The notes beneath the pieces were generated by a model. It was not told the origin of the DNA. It saw nothing but the letters and a program-made list of their open reading frames with translations, and made no database searches. Made by a program: the position numbers and the translations under genes. A stretch of DNA of 64,000 bases from Nemertoderma westbladi (Eukaryota > Xenacoelomorpha > Nemertodermatida > Nemertodermatidae): assembly GCA_032718475.1 (NCBI GenBank), contig JAUCBJ010006941.1, positions 1 to 64,000 of the forward strand, given 5' to 3'. Positions 10,374-21,201 of the stretch are shown in pieces (positions within the stretch are counted from its first letter, which is position 1; every line of letters begins with the position of its first letter).

Positions 10374-11866
10374 AGGACAGGTTTGTTTATTCACGAATAT
10401 TATCTGCATTATTATAGAGATGTCGCATTACAATAATTATCAGCAGTTCGGAATGGATTATATTAAAATTTTGGGACGCCTTTCCATTGCTATTACAATG
10501 ACTATTAATTCATTCAAAGTAATGGTAATTGAATTATAATAATTCCATCCATACATAGTAATATTCATTAGTATATGTATGTAGCTCGACATTACTACAA
10601 TAATTTAACTTATTATTCAGACTGACAGGCATAAAGATAGACATTCGAGTGGACAGTCAGCTATATTCATATTCAACGCCCCCCTCCCTTTAACATTCAC
10701 TCATACAGACATGGTGGTGATCGCATCCAGAAAATATTTTAGTTTTTTTATCAAGGGAGAATGAAATAAGGCATAATATCCCTGTGTAACTTGCAGTTTG
10801 CTGTTCATTTATCCATTGACTACTACTATACTATTATACTGAAATTATAAATTAATGTCAGGTTGGATTGGATGACTTGCATAATAATAATAACTTGTAA
10901 CACAACACAAACATTGAAATTAATTCAAGTCAAATCAAAGGTTATAATTCACAACCAGACCAGACCATATATAATCTGACCTTCAAACTTAACTCGATAA
11001 ACCCTGAGGCCCATTCACGCCGCTCTCTGACTCGGATGTGCAGACCCTCTTCCATCTACATACATTATGTCCTAGTTGATTGACACTAAATACAACTGCA
11101 TAGATATAATCTCCATTATATGTAAAAGAACAGCTTTTTTTTTGAATATGGCTGAGGGGGTTGGTGATGATAAGGTGGTGTTGCCGGGATAAGGTTGTAG
11201 TATTGTCTCCTCTTAGGAAATAGGATTCCCGATTTTAGGTCATAGTCAGAACAGAGGTATCTGGCCAAAAATTGGCGAGATTGTTCCCAATGTTCTTAAC
11301 TGAGGGAACCATTCCTCGAATTTATTTTTATTGAATCATCTCGATTCCATAGAGCTGTGTTCCATCTGGTCCCCTAACTGTCCAACATATGTTTGGCCTG
11401 ATGTACGACCATGCCTCCAGGAGTTCGAAATCCCGGAAATGTTTTCTGCAACATATACCGGATAGATCTGGTGAGTCCAGGAGTCTCTACTATGGATTGA
11501 CCGAATTTAAAATTTGCCGGACCGAACCGAAATTGAAAAAAAAATTCGTCAAATTCGGTACCGAAACTGAAAGATTTGTCACAATCAAGGCAGTACTTAA
11601 TTTTGGTTGCTGACCATAAGACGAAGGCAACAAAGAATGCTGCAATTGTAAGATTCCCACTACATGATGATTGCACATTACTGTGATGTGATTTAGACCC
11701 TGCATGCTAAAGCAAGCAGGTAGGTGTCTCACACAGTAACTATGTATTCGTTGATGGTAGAGGGAAGTTTTATAGGGTCTCTGCCTCTCAGGAGATTGAG
11801 TGGATTCATGAAAGGCTCTATCTCGACTGAAAAAACGACATTATGTAATGTGGGGAAGGTTAACAA
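10374..11866. other. No gene recognised
   Basis: AT-rich sequence without supportable coding regions. The overlapping open frames of 74-100 codons at 11374-11732 lie on opposite strands in the same bases and share no known motif. Confidence 0.5.
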
Positions 11867-11908
11867 GGCGGACGAAGGAAGGTCGACACCCACAAACAGA
11901 AATCTATT

Positions 11909-12640
11909 TAACTCTATATATATTTTTATCCTTGCACTTGGCCCTACTCTATTTTTGGTAACCTTCTACTATATTCTTTCAGCCCACACTCACCGTACAT
12001 GACATTTCACTTAACTACTTTATACTGTTGGTTTTGTGCTTCGGATATTTTTGCCTTAATAAATTCATTTTAAAAAACTCTATATATATTTTTATCCTTG
12101 CACTTGGCCCTACTCTATTTTTGGTAACCTTCTACTATATTCTTTCAGCCCACACTCACCGTACATGACATTTCACTTAACTACTTTATACTGTTGGTTT
12201 TGTGCTTCGTATATTTTTGCCTTAATAAATTCATTTAACTCTATATATATTTTTATCCTTGCACTTGGCCCTACTCTATTTTTGGTAACCTTCCACTATA
12301 TTTTTTCAGCCCACACTCACCGTACATGATATTTCACTTAACTACTTTATACTGTACATACATTATTTCTTTATATTACCTGGTCACGCTATTAATTTAG
12401 GTTGGTTTTGTGCTTCGTATATTTTTGCCTTAATAAATTCATTTAATTCTATATATTTTTTTATCCTTGCACTTGGCCTACTCTATTTTTGGTAACCCTC
12501 CACCATATTTTTCAGCCCCCACTCAGCTAACATGACATTTCACTTATCTACTTTATACTGTACATTATTTATTTATATTGCATTGTCGCTTTATTATTCT
12601 TGGCGGTAAATTTAAATTCTTATATTTGCATTGTCTGTAT
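11909..12640. repeat. Tandem repeat, about 160-170 bp, four copies
   Basis: The landmark tatatatatttttatccttg (with small changes) recurs at about 11916, 12082, 12243 and 12452, and the unit end gccttaataaattcattt precedes each later copy. Units three and four carry an extra insertion around tacattatttctttatatt. Each unit carries an AATAAA. This head-to-tail organisation inside the inverted repeats is unexplained by any coding function. Confidence 0.85.
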
Positions 12641-12673
12641 GTGACTGTAATCTACTTTTTCTCTTTATATATA

Positions 12674-12711
12674 CCTGAAGAAGGCCTTTATTTGAGGCAG
12701 AAAGCTCGTAA
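12674..12711 (+). ncRNA. Hammerhead-ribozyme-like motif (degenerate)
   Basis: The bases CTGAAGA match the hammerhead core CUGANGA. They are followed by a potential short stem (GCCT...AGGC) and then GAAA, the second half of the core, with gctcgtaa after it. Hammerhead motifs of this kind are known in Penelope-like elements and retrozymes. The third conserved part (a stem ending in GUH at the cleavage site) is not evident, so self-cleavage is doubtful. The same string, CCGAAGAAG-stem-GAAAGCTCGTAA, occurs at 29000-29032. Confidence 0.3.
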
Positions 12712-12834
12712 AATTTGTTTATTTTTCTGTTTGTGGGTGTCGACCTTCCTTCGTCCGCCATCCATGTCGACCTTCCTTCATCCGCCATCAATCTCGAGTT
12801 TAGGCCTTGTGCCACTCAGATCCGCAAGATAGTT

Positions 12835-12839
12835 GAAAC
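12835..12839. repeat. Target-site duplication GAAAC (left)
   Basis: GAAAC here, directly before the LTR start at 12840, matches GAAAC at 24529-24533 directly after the other LTR. A 5-bp duplication is usual for BEL/Pao integration. Confidence 0.9.
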
Positions 12840-14052
12840 TGTTCGCGCTTTCAGACCTTTGGCAGTTTAACCCACCAAATTAAGATGTCTTCTAGATATT
12901 AAATCTGTTTTTAGTCTATGACAAGTATTTGATTCACTACACTAGTCGAAACCAATCCGTGCGCGACCATTCACCCGCTGGAGATTCCCGGGAGATTGGG
13001 TTCGACGGTTTAATTTTATTGCTATGTAAGCCTAATGTATTATTCGACTGACAGTACTATATAATCTCTGACAATATTATTCACCTTCGGTAATATTAAC
13101 AGTTCCTTTAGGACGTGGCGCTTTATCTATATAAACAGAGTTATGACTTAAACTACTCACAACGATATGGCTCAATTATAATTCACATATATGGCGCATT
13201 CTTTAGGTATGCTTCTTTAACAGACTCACTCATACACAATGCTGCACAATACTGCACACTAATCTGCCGATCTTCACTGATTTTAGTCACATATAAAAGG
13301 AACACAGACTGACTCATGTAGGGTCTATCAAATAACATTAGATTCACTTCAAACCACTTTAACATAAGTTACAATCGTTTATCTGTAACCTTTCTCTCTT
13401 ACCTTCGGTATATCAAGAATATTGGGTTTCGGGGTTATTTCTCGTTATTCCAATATAATAATTCATCAACCATATTATGAAGAACTGACAGTAAATAGCA
13501 GTATAAAACAACAACTGAACACTGATTGTTATGAGTTTGCAATGTTTCAGCAGTCAGTATGTATGATCAGTTAGCAGTGATTCCATGAGTCAGGTAGTTA
13601 AAGGATATATGCCCTTTATAATTAAACCTACTAGTGTAAGACTAAAAACTGAAAACACGGAGGTGCCAAAGCCGGTTCTTAGGCTCTGGGCAAAAAACAT
13701 AACACTGAACTACTGAGTTTCTGTATATACCTCCAACACAAAGACAACAAACGCTCTGATTGGTCAACCTGAACAACGAGAGAACAGAGAAACAAAGAAA
13801 CGTCGACGTGGCAATATCAGCTGCTAGCCGTCGTCATGGTAGCGACACTGTTTTCAAGAGTATCGAGCTTTTACGTCACGGAATTACGGATTATGTCCTC
13901 TAAAGTACAAATACAGAAGAAATAGCTTTTATGTCCGCTAAAACACCAGTACAGCAAGGACACGGCCTTTTTATGCCTGGTAAACCAACTACAGAGTATT
14001 TTACGGGAAAAATAAGGAAAAATAACCAGACAATTCAGCAAAAGCTTTTACA
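12840..14052 (-). repeat. 3' LTR of the BEL/Pao element
   Basis: 1213 bp, running TGTTCGCGC...CTTTTACA on the plus strand. It differs from the other LTR at two sites: T versus A in the string tttaggNatgcttc, and A versus G in aaataaccNgacaat near the outer end. A polyadenylation signal on the element strand (AATAAA) lies at 13015-13020. A short purine-rich stretch (gggagcgg on the minus strand, 14053-14062) adjoins the LTR on its internal side and may serve as the polypurine tract. The 65-codon open frame inside is not supported as a gene. Confidence 0.93.
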
Positions 14053-14130
14053 CCGCTCCCAGAAAATGGGATTTAAGTCTATAAAATATACAAAATCACA
14101 GTTTCTAAAAGATAAAGATACTCTAAACAG

Positions 14131-14346
14131 TTAGTCTTTCTTACGCAGACGGCGTTTACGCAGTTTTTTGAGGCTAGCAAGAGTCTTTTTCTCTTTGGGG
14201 GGAGCCACTTTACTAGGAGGGCCATAACTCCTGGGTGAAGGGTGCAATATGATTGCATCAGAAGGTGTAGGTTTATGGTCGAGGTATCTGCCGTTTCGAT
14301 ATGCTTCTCCTCGAGCTGATTTTCCTCCGCTCGTAGCTGGATACGT
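14131..14346 (-). pseudogene. C-terminal coding remnant beside the 3' LTR
   Basis: A 71-codon minus-strand frame with no ATG ends at TAA (14131-14133), about 80 bp before the 3' LTR. It reads RGEAYRNGRYLDHKPTPSDA in its first part and ends in a strongly basic tail (LKKLRKRRLRKKD). Composition and position suggest the tail of the original polyprotein or of a third ORF, cut off from its start by the deletion that removed RT and integrase. No homology is recognised. Confidence 0.4.
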
Positions 14347-17118
14347 TCATCCAAAAACTCTCGCAGAGAATAGGATCGTCCAAGTTCGATAACTTCTTAG
14401 AGATTCTGGATTTCCCAATCGAATTGAGATAAGGCCAATTCGTTTATCGACTGGACTTACTGTTATAACTTACGTTTATCTGAACAAACGCAGGTTTCTC
14501 TTTTGATCTTTATAGAATAGCGTTTAACTCGTTTCGTACAAAGCTCTCCTTCACCTTGATGAGGGGTTGTATCGCGTTAAACGGGACGACCATACGGTTG
14601 GATAGTGATATTAGGTGTCCGCGTCACAATCCGGCTAGGTAAGATGGGCGGCTAGCTAGAAATCACTGTCGGAGTGTTACCGATTAATTGTTAGGGTAGC
14701 ACTAGATCTTTGAACAGTGAATACCGTCCGCGAGGATCCGCGACACCACCAGGATCGCAGGTCTGAGGTCCAACTAAGGAATGAGGAGGTTTGACCGAGT
14801 ATTCCAGGACTCTGATCGTAGGTTTACTCTAGGATCGTTAGAGCCGAGTGAGCATAGGTGATACGTCAAACAAGTTTCGCTCGAAACTCCAGTAAATATA
14901 ACGAACACAACTGTATTTAACACAACGTTTCCGTGGATGTTTATGTCTTTCCGTTTATTGGCTGGGTCTAGGGCATTTACCGTAATAATACCCAAGACGC
15001 ACGTCTGGTAGGGGAAACGCGGATGATATTTATTTGTAGTTACAATGATTCTATCAAGAATTCCAAATATATGTTGGAGTTACCGCGTTTATTTGTTTCT
15101 TTAATGTCTTTTCTTTCGAGCCGATTTCGAATAGAATTTTCGCATTCGAATTTCAGTTTATGGTTCAGACTCCGCTGGGCAGGATATATAGTCGACATAG
15201 TCCGTATTGTGTAAATCGATAGAATGGTCAATGGTTAAGAAGTCCATATACATACCATTACAATGCGTGTAGCGAGCAGCGAATTTTCTATAGTCCAACT
15301 CTCGCGAGAGCTGCACTTGGGACATTGTCGGTTCGATATAACGACCATCGTCCTCCGCAGCAGTTAGACTAACGTCACCGCGTATTAAGCTATCAACAAA
15401 CGCTTGCAAAAGTAGAGTATATCGCTCCCCGATACCAAGATCATCTTCTATCAACTCAACCATATCTGCTATATGAGTTTATCCATATTATAATGAGTTT
15501 ATATTCAGGCTAGCGAGCGTCGCTGCCTACTCCAATTAACCCCCGGACAGTACGAGATCCTCAGCGCCGATGTGTCGTCGCCGCTGTACTTTCGCCAACG
15601 ACGTAGCCGCACAACGACAACGACAACCGGCACAAGTCACTCGACTGTCCGTCCCAAAGGCTTAGATGTACTTCAGGTTTTCCTTGGAGAGTTAGGTTAC
15701 TTTTACGATTGCGACTAGCTACTGTAAACACACCTTAGTAGTAACATTCGCCTATAAACTCACAAGTACCACACACACAACTTGTCACAAATTACACACA
15801 CTCGGGTCACTTGTCCGTTAGTCAATGCCTTCCAGAATGTCACTGTATTATTATGTATCCTTGGATACTATCAGTGCACTATTTATTCCCTATGCTATTC
15901 AATGGGACAAGCTTTCTATTGTTCTTTTAACTCAATTCTAATTCTAGCATGGTTGTTGCTATGGTGACATTATGCAAAGCTAGCGGTAGAATTAGAGCAA
16001 TTCCAATGCATACAGATCTGGGATGTTATTTAATAGTATTCTTTAATAGTCAATGTTCTGTTTTATACATGACTTTATGAATTTTATCGGCTATTGACTA
16101 TGTTTGGGAGACTTTCGCACACTCATACACATAATAAGATAAATCTCCGCTCCCTTGATCTATTAATTAATGGAATTTTGGGAATGTTATAAATTGCGTA
16201 AAAATGGCAATTTATTAAATTCATTAAAAGGCATGAATTTAAATTTATTCCCTGAAATTTTATTATTTGATAATTAAATTGACATATTTTGATTCTAGAA
16301 TATGTCTGGGGACACAAGATCCTTAATTCTATGACAATTGTCTTTTTAAGAATATCGGTAAATGCTACGATATCTTAATTGACTAGAATTGCTGAAGGAT
16401 CTGAATTTTACAGATTTTGATTTATTAGATTTGCAAATATTAAATAATTAATATTTGAGATGGGCACCGATTTATTCCAGAACTTGTCTGGGGACGTTAA
16501 CCACTGATTCTAGAATTTGTCTTTCAAGTATATCGGTGGGTGCCGCGATATCTTAATCGACTAGAATTACAGATGGTCAAAGGGTTTAACAGATTTATTT
16601 TGCGTTATACGCTACTGTTAAAGGGACATCACGCTACTATATGTATTATTTAATATACGGTATGAGAGCAATATCGCACGAAGCAATGTCAGTGTGAAGA
16701 GGCAAGTCGTTTCCAAGGTCTACCCAGAGCTTGGTTTAGCCGAGACACGAGGATCTGAACTTTGCATTCCTAATACTCTGCCTACCAATAATACTTGAAT
16801 ATAGTAGTGGCTTTATTGTACTTTAATAAGTACGGACATTTCATCTTACTGTAGTTACGTATTTGTAATGTAATACGGACAGTAAGGAAGAAGGAAAAGA
16901 ATTATTTCTTGCTGTCGCATTAAATATAATATATACGTAATTAAGTAATAAACGCGAATATATATTGCACTAATCTACTAAATAATCGCTAAAATAACAT
17001 TCTACTGAATAAAATTAAAGAAAACGATTATAATAGAATTACATAGTAATACATACATAAATATAAAAATAATAAAATAATATAAAATAATAGAGTCACA
17101 CACCCACTCCATATGTTG
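14347..17118. other. BEL/Pao internal region without RT or integrase
   Basis: Where polymerase and integrase should be, I see only short frames. The longest minus-strand frame, 15158-15463 (101 codons, with GRYIEPTMSQVQLSRELDYR), has no recognisable motif and could be an accessory ORF or chance. An imperfect direct duplication of about 190 bp lies at 16310-16570 (tatcggtaaatgctacgatatc and tatcggtgggtgccgcgatatc are equivalent positions). The stretch 16800-17100 is very AT-rich. Confidence 0.55.
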
Positions 17119-20100
17119 TTACGTTATGGAGTCCCTAGATGTTTGAAGGATTAGGGAGGTGGTCGTGGGAAGAGAATCTTGCCTTCCACAGTTTCCGGAG
17201 AGTCCTCCATTCCCTTCCGATAAACACAAACGACCGACTGGGTGATTGAGTCGCTGCATCCTGAATACAATTCCAGGTTTCCTCTTCGTCCTGGAATAGT
17301 GACGATAGAAACATCGCTCAAAGTGTATGACGGCGTCACAAAGCCGATTCCAGGAGCTATAGTGGTCCGTCGCTCTCTGCAGGAGAGGTGAGAGTCCCTG
17401 CGAGACGTCTGATGTTCCAGAGCTCCAATCGCTCTCTCTGATCTTCATGAAGGATCCACTCGCGGAGGGGAGGCCCAGATCCACGGCGTCGTCCCTGGCA
17501 ACATGTAATACCGACAGATCTATCCCGGGTTCAAATAACTCCGATCCACCCGTCCGGGTTTCAGGTTCGACTTTCTCCGCTCCCTTGGCTGGTCTAATCT
17601 CAGTCGGAGTAAGATGGGGAGGCCATTCATCCTCCTTACTCAGGAAGTCGGGTTCACCTAACCGGTCTGTAGTATCTGTCAGTTCTTGAGGAGTTACTCC
17701 TCTGGAAGCGATGTCCGTTGGATTAAACTTCTTGGGACAATATCTCCATTGATCTAAATTGGAGCTAATATCGTCATTATCTGAGGAGTATGGTGTTCCC
17801 TCAGTTGGGTCGTCTCCCTCACTAGTATCATCTTCCCATTTACTCCGCTGGCAGACGCGATCTTGAAGCAGTCTTTCTCTGAGCGTTCTACGGGAAGGTC
17901 CAGTAAGGTACCAACCTACTCTAGTTCTTACCGCATAGGGCTGAAGTGGTTGCGGTTGAGCAGGTCGTTTCTCTAATGTCTCCAGCGCCTCATGCGCGTT
18001 TTGGCCGATGAGTATTTGCACTCCAGGATAATCAGTCTGGAATCGAGGTATGTTAAGATGTTGGATGCTCTCATCCTCGTCCCAATTATAAAGGTCTGCT
18101 TGAGTAGTAGCGAAGTTCTTTATAGCCACCATTTTCACTGACCTGATGCTATGTTCTCCTAGTTCGTCCTGGGGGGTGGACAACTCACATATATAATAGT
18201 CGGCAGCTACAGTAGAATTCCAAACCTGCATGATCCCTGACAGGTTTAGCTTGGTTCGGAACTTGGGTTGTCCAGCAAAGATGACTTCGGCTAGTTCCCT
18301 ATCGATGAATGTTCCTGTGCTACCGGAGTCCAGGAGGGCGTTCACTATATAGCTCTTCTGAGGTCCGTGGACCCGTAACTGGACTACAGGAAATTCTCGG
18401 ATTCCTATATTGGAAGTTGGCGCTTTCCAAGATGGTTGTTGATCGGAAGTAGTTAAGGTAAGGTCGCTGTCTGTGTCTTTCTCATACACGAGTGCTCGAT
18501 ACACTGCGGTGGTGTTTATTAGGTAACAGGATTCGTTTTGGTCGGAGAACTCGTCCGTATAGAATCCTTCCATCTCAGATTGATCAGTGTCGTTCACATC
18601 ACTGAATTGGACATGTAGTTCGGACTCACTTACCTGACTCGGGCTGTTTCGTTCGAATTCCGTGTGCAACAAGATATGATGTTTTGCGCCGCACTTTGCA
18701 CACCTTGCGTCGGAGTTACAGGTTCGCCGTTGGTGTCCTCGTCTGAGGCAATTATAACACAACCGCTTATCCCACATGACTTCACGTCTATCCTCGAGTG
18801 ATTTCCTCAGGAATTTATCACACGCATTTAAACGGTGGGGCCCGTCGCACAGCACACATTTCGGCTTGATGTTACTTACTTTAACCTGTGCTATGTGGTG
18901 CACACTTGTTCTTTCCTCGGGCTTTCTCACCTGAATTCCTTTAGGAGACGTAGGAGGGGTTTTTTGTACCGGTTCCCTTCTGTCATTGGGTCGAGACTTG
19001 GATTTACTTACCTGTTCTTTAGGCATTTTATTGACATAATAAGATCTGTCAGTGTCTTTCCCGCTGTCCTCTCCTTGAGAAGTTTGGCTTTCACCGTCGT
19101 CGGTATAACATACTGGTGTTACCCTTCTCCTAGAAACGGGTTTCTCACTTACCTTGTTTTCCAATGTCTTCTCTCTGGACTGCCTTAGGAGCTGTAATTT
19201 CACTTCTCTATCTAAGAATGACATGAGATCAGTCATGGTAGGGTCTCGTCGTTGTTGTTCCATCAGATATAACACCTTCTTGTCCCAGCGTGTACCTACT
19301 CCACCCTTGGGCAAAGTAGATGCTAAGGCTCCTACAACCATAGAATTCTGGTATTCATGAGACTTACCTAACCAATCTAGTTGTCTACAGATCTCCTGAA
19401 TTTCGTCGGAAAACTCTATAATCCCGCTGCTAAGAAACTTTCGGGGCGCCATTAATTTCGCATATAAATACCTAGCTATGTTAGTCTTATTACCATACCT
19501 GATGTTTAGTGTATCCCAAACTTGTCTTAATCCGTCTGGATGTCCAATAAACTTTAACGCCATTAACTTGGGAGATCCTTCCAAGCACTCGATGAGGAAT
19601 CTAAGTTTCTCTCCATTAGATAGCACAGAGTTCTGTATGTTATCTTTGTAATATTCATTAAAAGGTAACCATTTCATCTCATCTCCATTGAACTTGACGA
19701 TCTCTCCCACCTTTACCGCTTGCCGGGCTTCGGTTCTAGCCATTTGACGCGTAAAACTTTCTTGGGCCATCGTGTTATTTAATATCGAGTTATCGGTATA
19801 TAAAATTCTCGGATTATGATCAGTTCTATAGGGAATGTCATTATCAACAGGTATATAATTACCCTTAATAGGGTTCACTATAGGAGTTTCTACTTCGCTA
19901 GCAGTATAAATGCGTGTAGGCTCCACACCTTGCGCATGAGATACTTCAGACCTAACGGGTTGACACATTGTTACAGGGGGTGGTGGTATACCCTTTTGTA
20001 AATTTACTAATTTATCGCGCTCTAGCGCGATATTTTGCTGCACTTCTTGCAACTCTAACCTACTTTCCCTCACTGTTCCCTTTAAATGTTGGACAGTCCC

Positions 20101-21201
20101 TTCCAACTCTCGGACCTGTTGGGAGGAGCGTATCCGATTCTCCTTCATCTCTCCGAGGAGAATATCCATCCCCCGCCGTCTCTCGTCTACCCAATCAACC
20201 GCCGAAACGGGATCCGCCAACGTCGTAGCGGGCAGACAAGGGACAACGGGCGACAAATTCGGAATATTTCGCTCGGGGTCCAGGACCTGAACTGTCTCTC
20301 GGGCAGTTCTACGGGGCACAGGTAGCTTAGTGCTATGTAGAGGGAATTTATAGGTAGCTTCAGGGAGCACAGATGTATCTATTACCGTAGGAGTGATTTC
20401 AAGAACAGGCCTACTCATTTCAGGCTCATCCACTATAGTAGGGAGTCTTTCTATTTTAATTGTTTGGTCTGTGGGCTCTGTACTACCTAAGTTGGTGTTA
20501 TTTAGCTGCCTTCTAACAGCTGGAGGCAAATCAGGCAATTTCTGACGGTGGAATGTTCTTTTACGTCTACTTGGACGAGATCTATTTCCCTTGCCTTCAG
20601 TATCGGTGGTATCGCCTTCCTCAGATGATGTATATCCCTGTCTTTTGGGAGTAGATCGATTCATCATCTGCATATTACTAGCTGCTAACTGTTTATTTAT
20701 GCAGTCTTGATTCTCCTGAATGTTTTCCAATTCTAATTGGGTGATTTCGTCAGCCGCTTTCTTTTCTGCTTCTGCCACTTTTGTCTCTGCCGCTGCCTCT
20801 GCCTCTGCCGCTGCTTCTGCCGCTTTTGCCTCTGCCGCTGCCTTGGCCGCTGCCGCCTTTCTTTCTGCTTCTGCAACTACTACGGCTGCTTTCTTTCTGT
20901 CTTCTATACGTTTTTTCCTTACTTGTTCTTCCCTTTCTCTAGCGATGCGGAGTTGTTCATCGAATTTAGCCTGGTTCGCAGCTAACATTTCCGCATCGAT
21001 GGCATCCAACACAAGCTTGGTTCCTTCACTATTAGGGCTAAGCCCCTCCAGCCTTCTCCTCAACTCTTCATCTCCGACAAAGCGTTGATAGTCTGACAAA
21101 TAGATATCAATGGCATCCCTCTTATGCGGCTTCTCTGCCGTCGCTTCGCTCTCGGTTGTATCTAGTAGACTGTCTGACATGTTCTGCTTTGCGTCAGACA
21201 T
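17119..21201 (-). CDS. BEL/Pao Gag-protease polyprotein, 1360 aa, polymerase deleted
   Basis: Forms the capsid-like particle and processes itself. From the ATG at 21199-21201: an Ala/Glu-rich coiled coil (residues about 70-155), a basic Ser/Arg region, a second coiled coil (about 345-410), and the Gag domain of BEL elements (DUF1759-like, about 500-660; FNGDEMKWLPFNEYYKDNI). Zinc knuckles follow: CVLCDGPHRLNAC (about 780), CYNCLRRGHQRRTC and CAKCGAKHH. A retropepsin active site, ALLDSGSTGTFID, is near 960. Shortly after the protease the sequence passes into WRYCPKKFNPTDIASRG (about 1157), which in complete BEL elements lies after RNase H. The deletion is therefore in frame and no RT YxDD box exists. 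The end (about 1260-1360) loses similarity. The frame is intact for 1360 codons, so Gag is probably functional. Confidence 0.9.
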   Translation of the reverse strand: MSDAKQNMSDSLLDTTESEATAEKPHKRDAIDIYLSDYQRFVGDEELRRRLEGLSPNSEGTKLVLDAIDAEMLAANQAKFDEQLRIAREREEQVRKKRIEDRKKAAVVVAEAERKAAAAKAAAEAKAAEAAAEAEAAAETKVAEAEKKAADEITQLELENIQENQDCINKQLAASNMQMMNRSTPKRQGYTSSEEGDTTDTEGKGNRSRPSRRKRTFHRQKLPDLPPAVRRQLNNTNLGSTEPTDQTIKIERLPTIVDEPEMSRPVLEITPTVIDTSVLPEATYKFPLHSTKLPVPRRTARETVQVLDPERNIPNLSPVVPCLPATTLADPVSAVDWVDERRRGMDILLGEMKENRIRSSQQVRELEGTVQHLKGTVRESRLELQEVQQNIALERDKLVNLQKGIPPPPVTMCQPVRSEVSHAQGVEPTRIYTASEVETPIVNPIKGNYIPVDNDIPYRTDHNPRILYTDNSILNNTMAQESFTRQMARTEARQAVKVGEIVKFNGDEMKWLPFNEYYKDNIQNSVLSNGEKLRFLIECLEGSPKLMALKFIGHPDGLRQVWDTLNIRYGNKTNIARYLYAKLMAPRKFLSSGIIEFSDEIQEICRQLDWLGKSHEYQNSMVVGALASTLPKGGVGTRWDKKVLYLMEQQRRDPTMTDLMSFLDREVKLQLLRQSREKTLENKVSEKPVSRRRVTPVCYTDDGESQTSQGEDSGKDTDRSYYVNKMPKEQVSKSKSRPNDRREPVQKTPPTSPKGIQVRKPEERTSVHHIAQVKVSNIKPKCVLCDGPHRLNACDKFLRKSLEDRREVMWDKRLCYNCLRRGHQRRTCNSDARCAKCGAKHHILLHTEFERNSPSQVSESELHVQFSDVNDTDQSEMEGFYTDEFSDQNESCYLINTTAVYRALVYEKDTDSDLTLTTSDQQPSWKAPTSNIGIREFPVVQLRVHGPQKSYIVNALLDSGSTGTFIDRELAEVIFAGQPKFRTKLNLSGIMQVWNSTVAADYYICELSTPQDELGEHSIRSVKMVAIKNFATTQADLYNWDEDESIQHLNIPRFQTDYPGVQILIGQNAHEALETLEKRPAQPQPLQPYAVRTRVGWYLTGPSRRTLRERLLQDRVCQRSKWEDDTSEGDDPTEGTPYSSDNDDISSNLDQWRYCPKKFNPTDIASRGVTPQELTDTTDRLGEPDFLSKEDEWPPHLTPTEIRPAKGAEKVEPETRTGGSELFEPGIDLSVLHVARDDAVDLGLPSASGSFMKIRESDWSSGTSDVSQGLSPLLQRATDHYSSWNRLCDAVIHFERCFYRHYSRTKRKPGIVFRMQRLNHPVGRLCLSEGNGGLSGNCGRQDSLPTTTSLILQTSRDSIT

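Larger units (their letters stand above)
11867..12759. mobile_element. Repeat block bounded by perfect 36-bp inverted repeats
   Basis: Bases 11867-11902 are the exact reverse complement of 12724-12759 (ggcggacgaaggaaggtcga and 16 more bases). Between them lie about four tandem units and, just inside the right arm, a hammerhead-like motif. A partial third copy of the arm (tgtcgaccttccttcatccg) follows in direct orientation at 12764-12783. No transposase is present. A similar arrangement, with a different arm sequence but the same internal motif, occurs at 28837-29093, so the two may be products of one insertion process, perhaps of Penelope-like elements. Confidence 0.6.

Noticed and set aside
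13115-13365. Small ORFs on both strands, repeated at 23591-23841
   Set aside because: They are identical because they lie in the two LTRs. They have no motif and oppose each other on the two strands.
18835-21088. Plus-strand ORFs over the gag gene, including an Ala-rich one at 20720-21088
   Set aside because: Antisense shadows of the BEL Gag coiled coil and protease.
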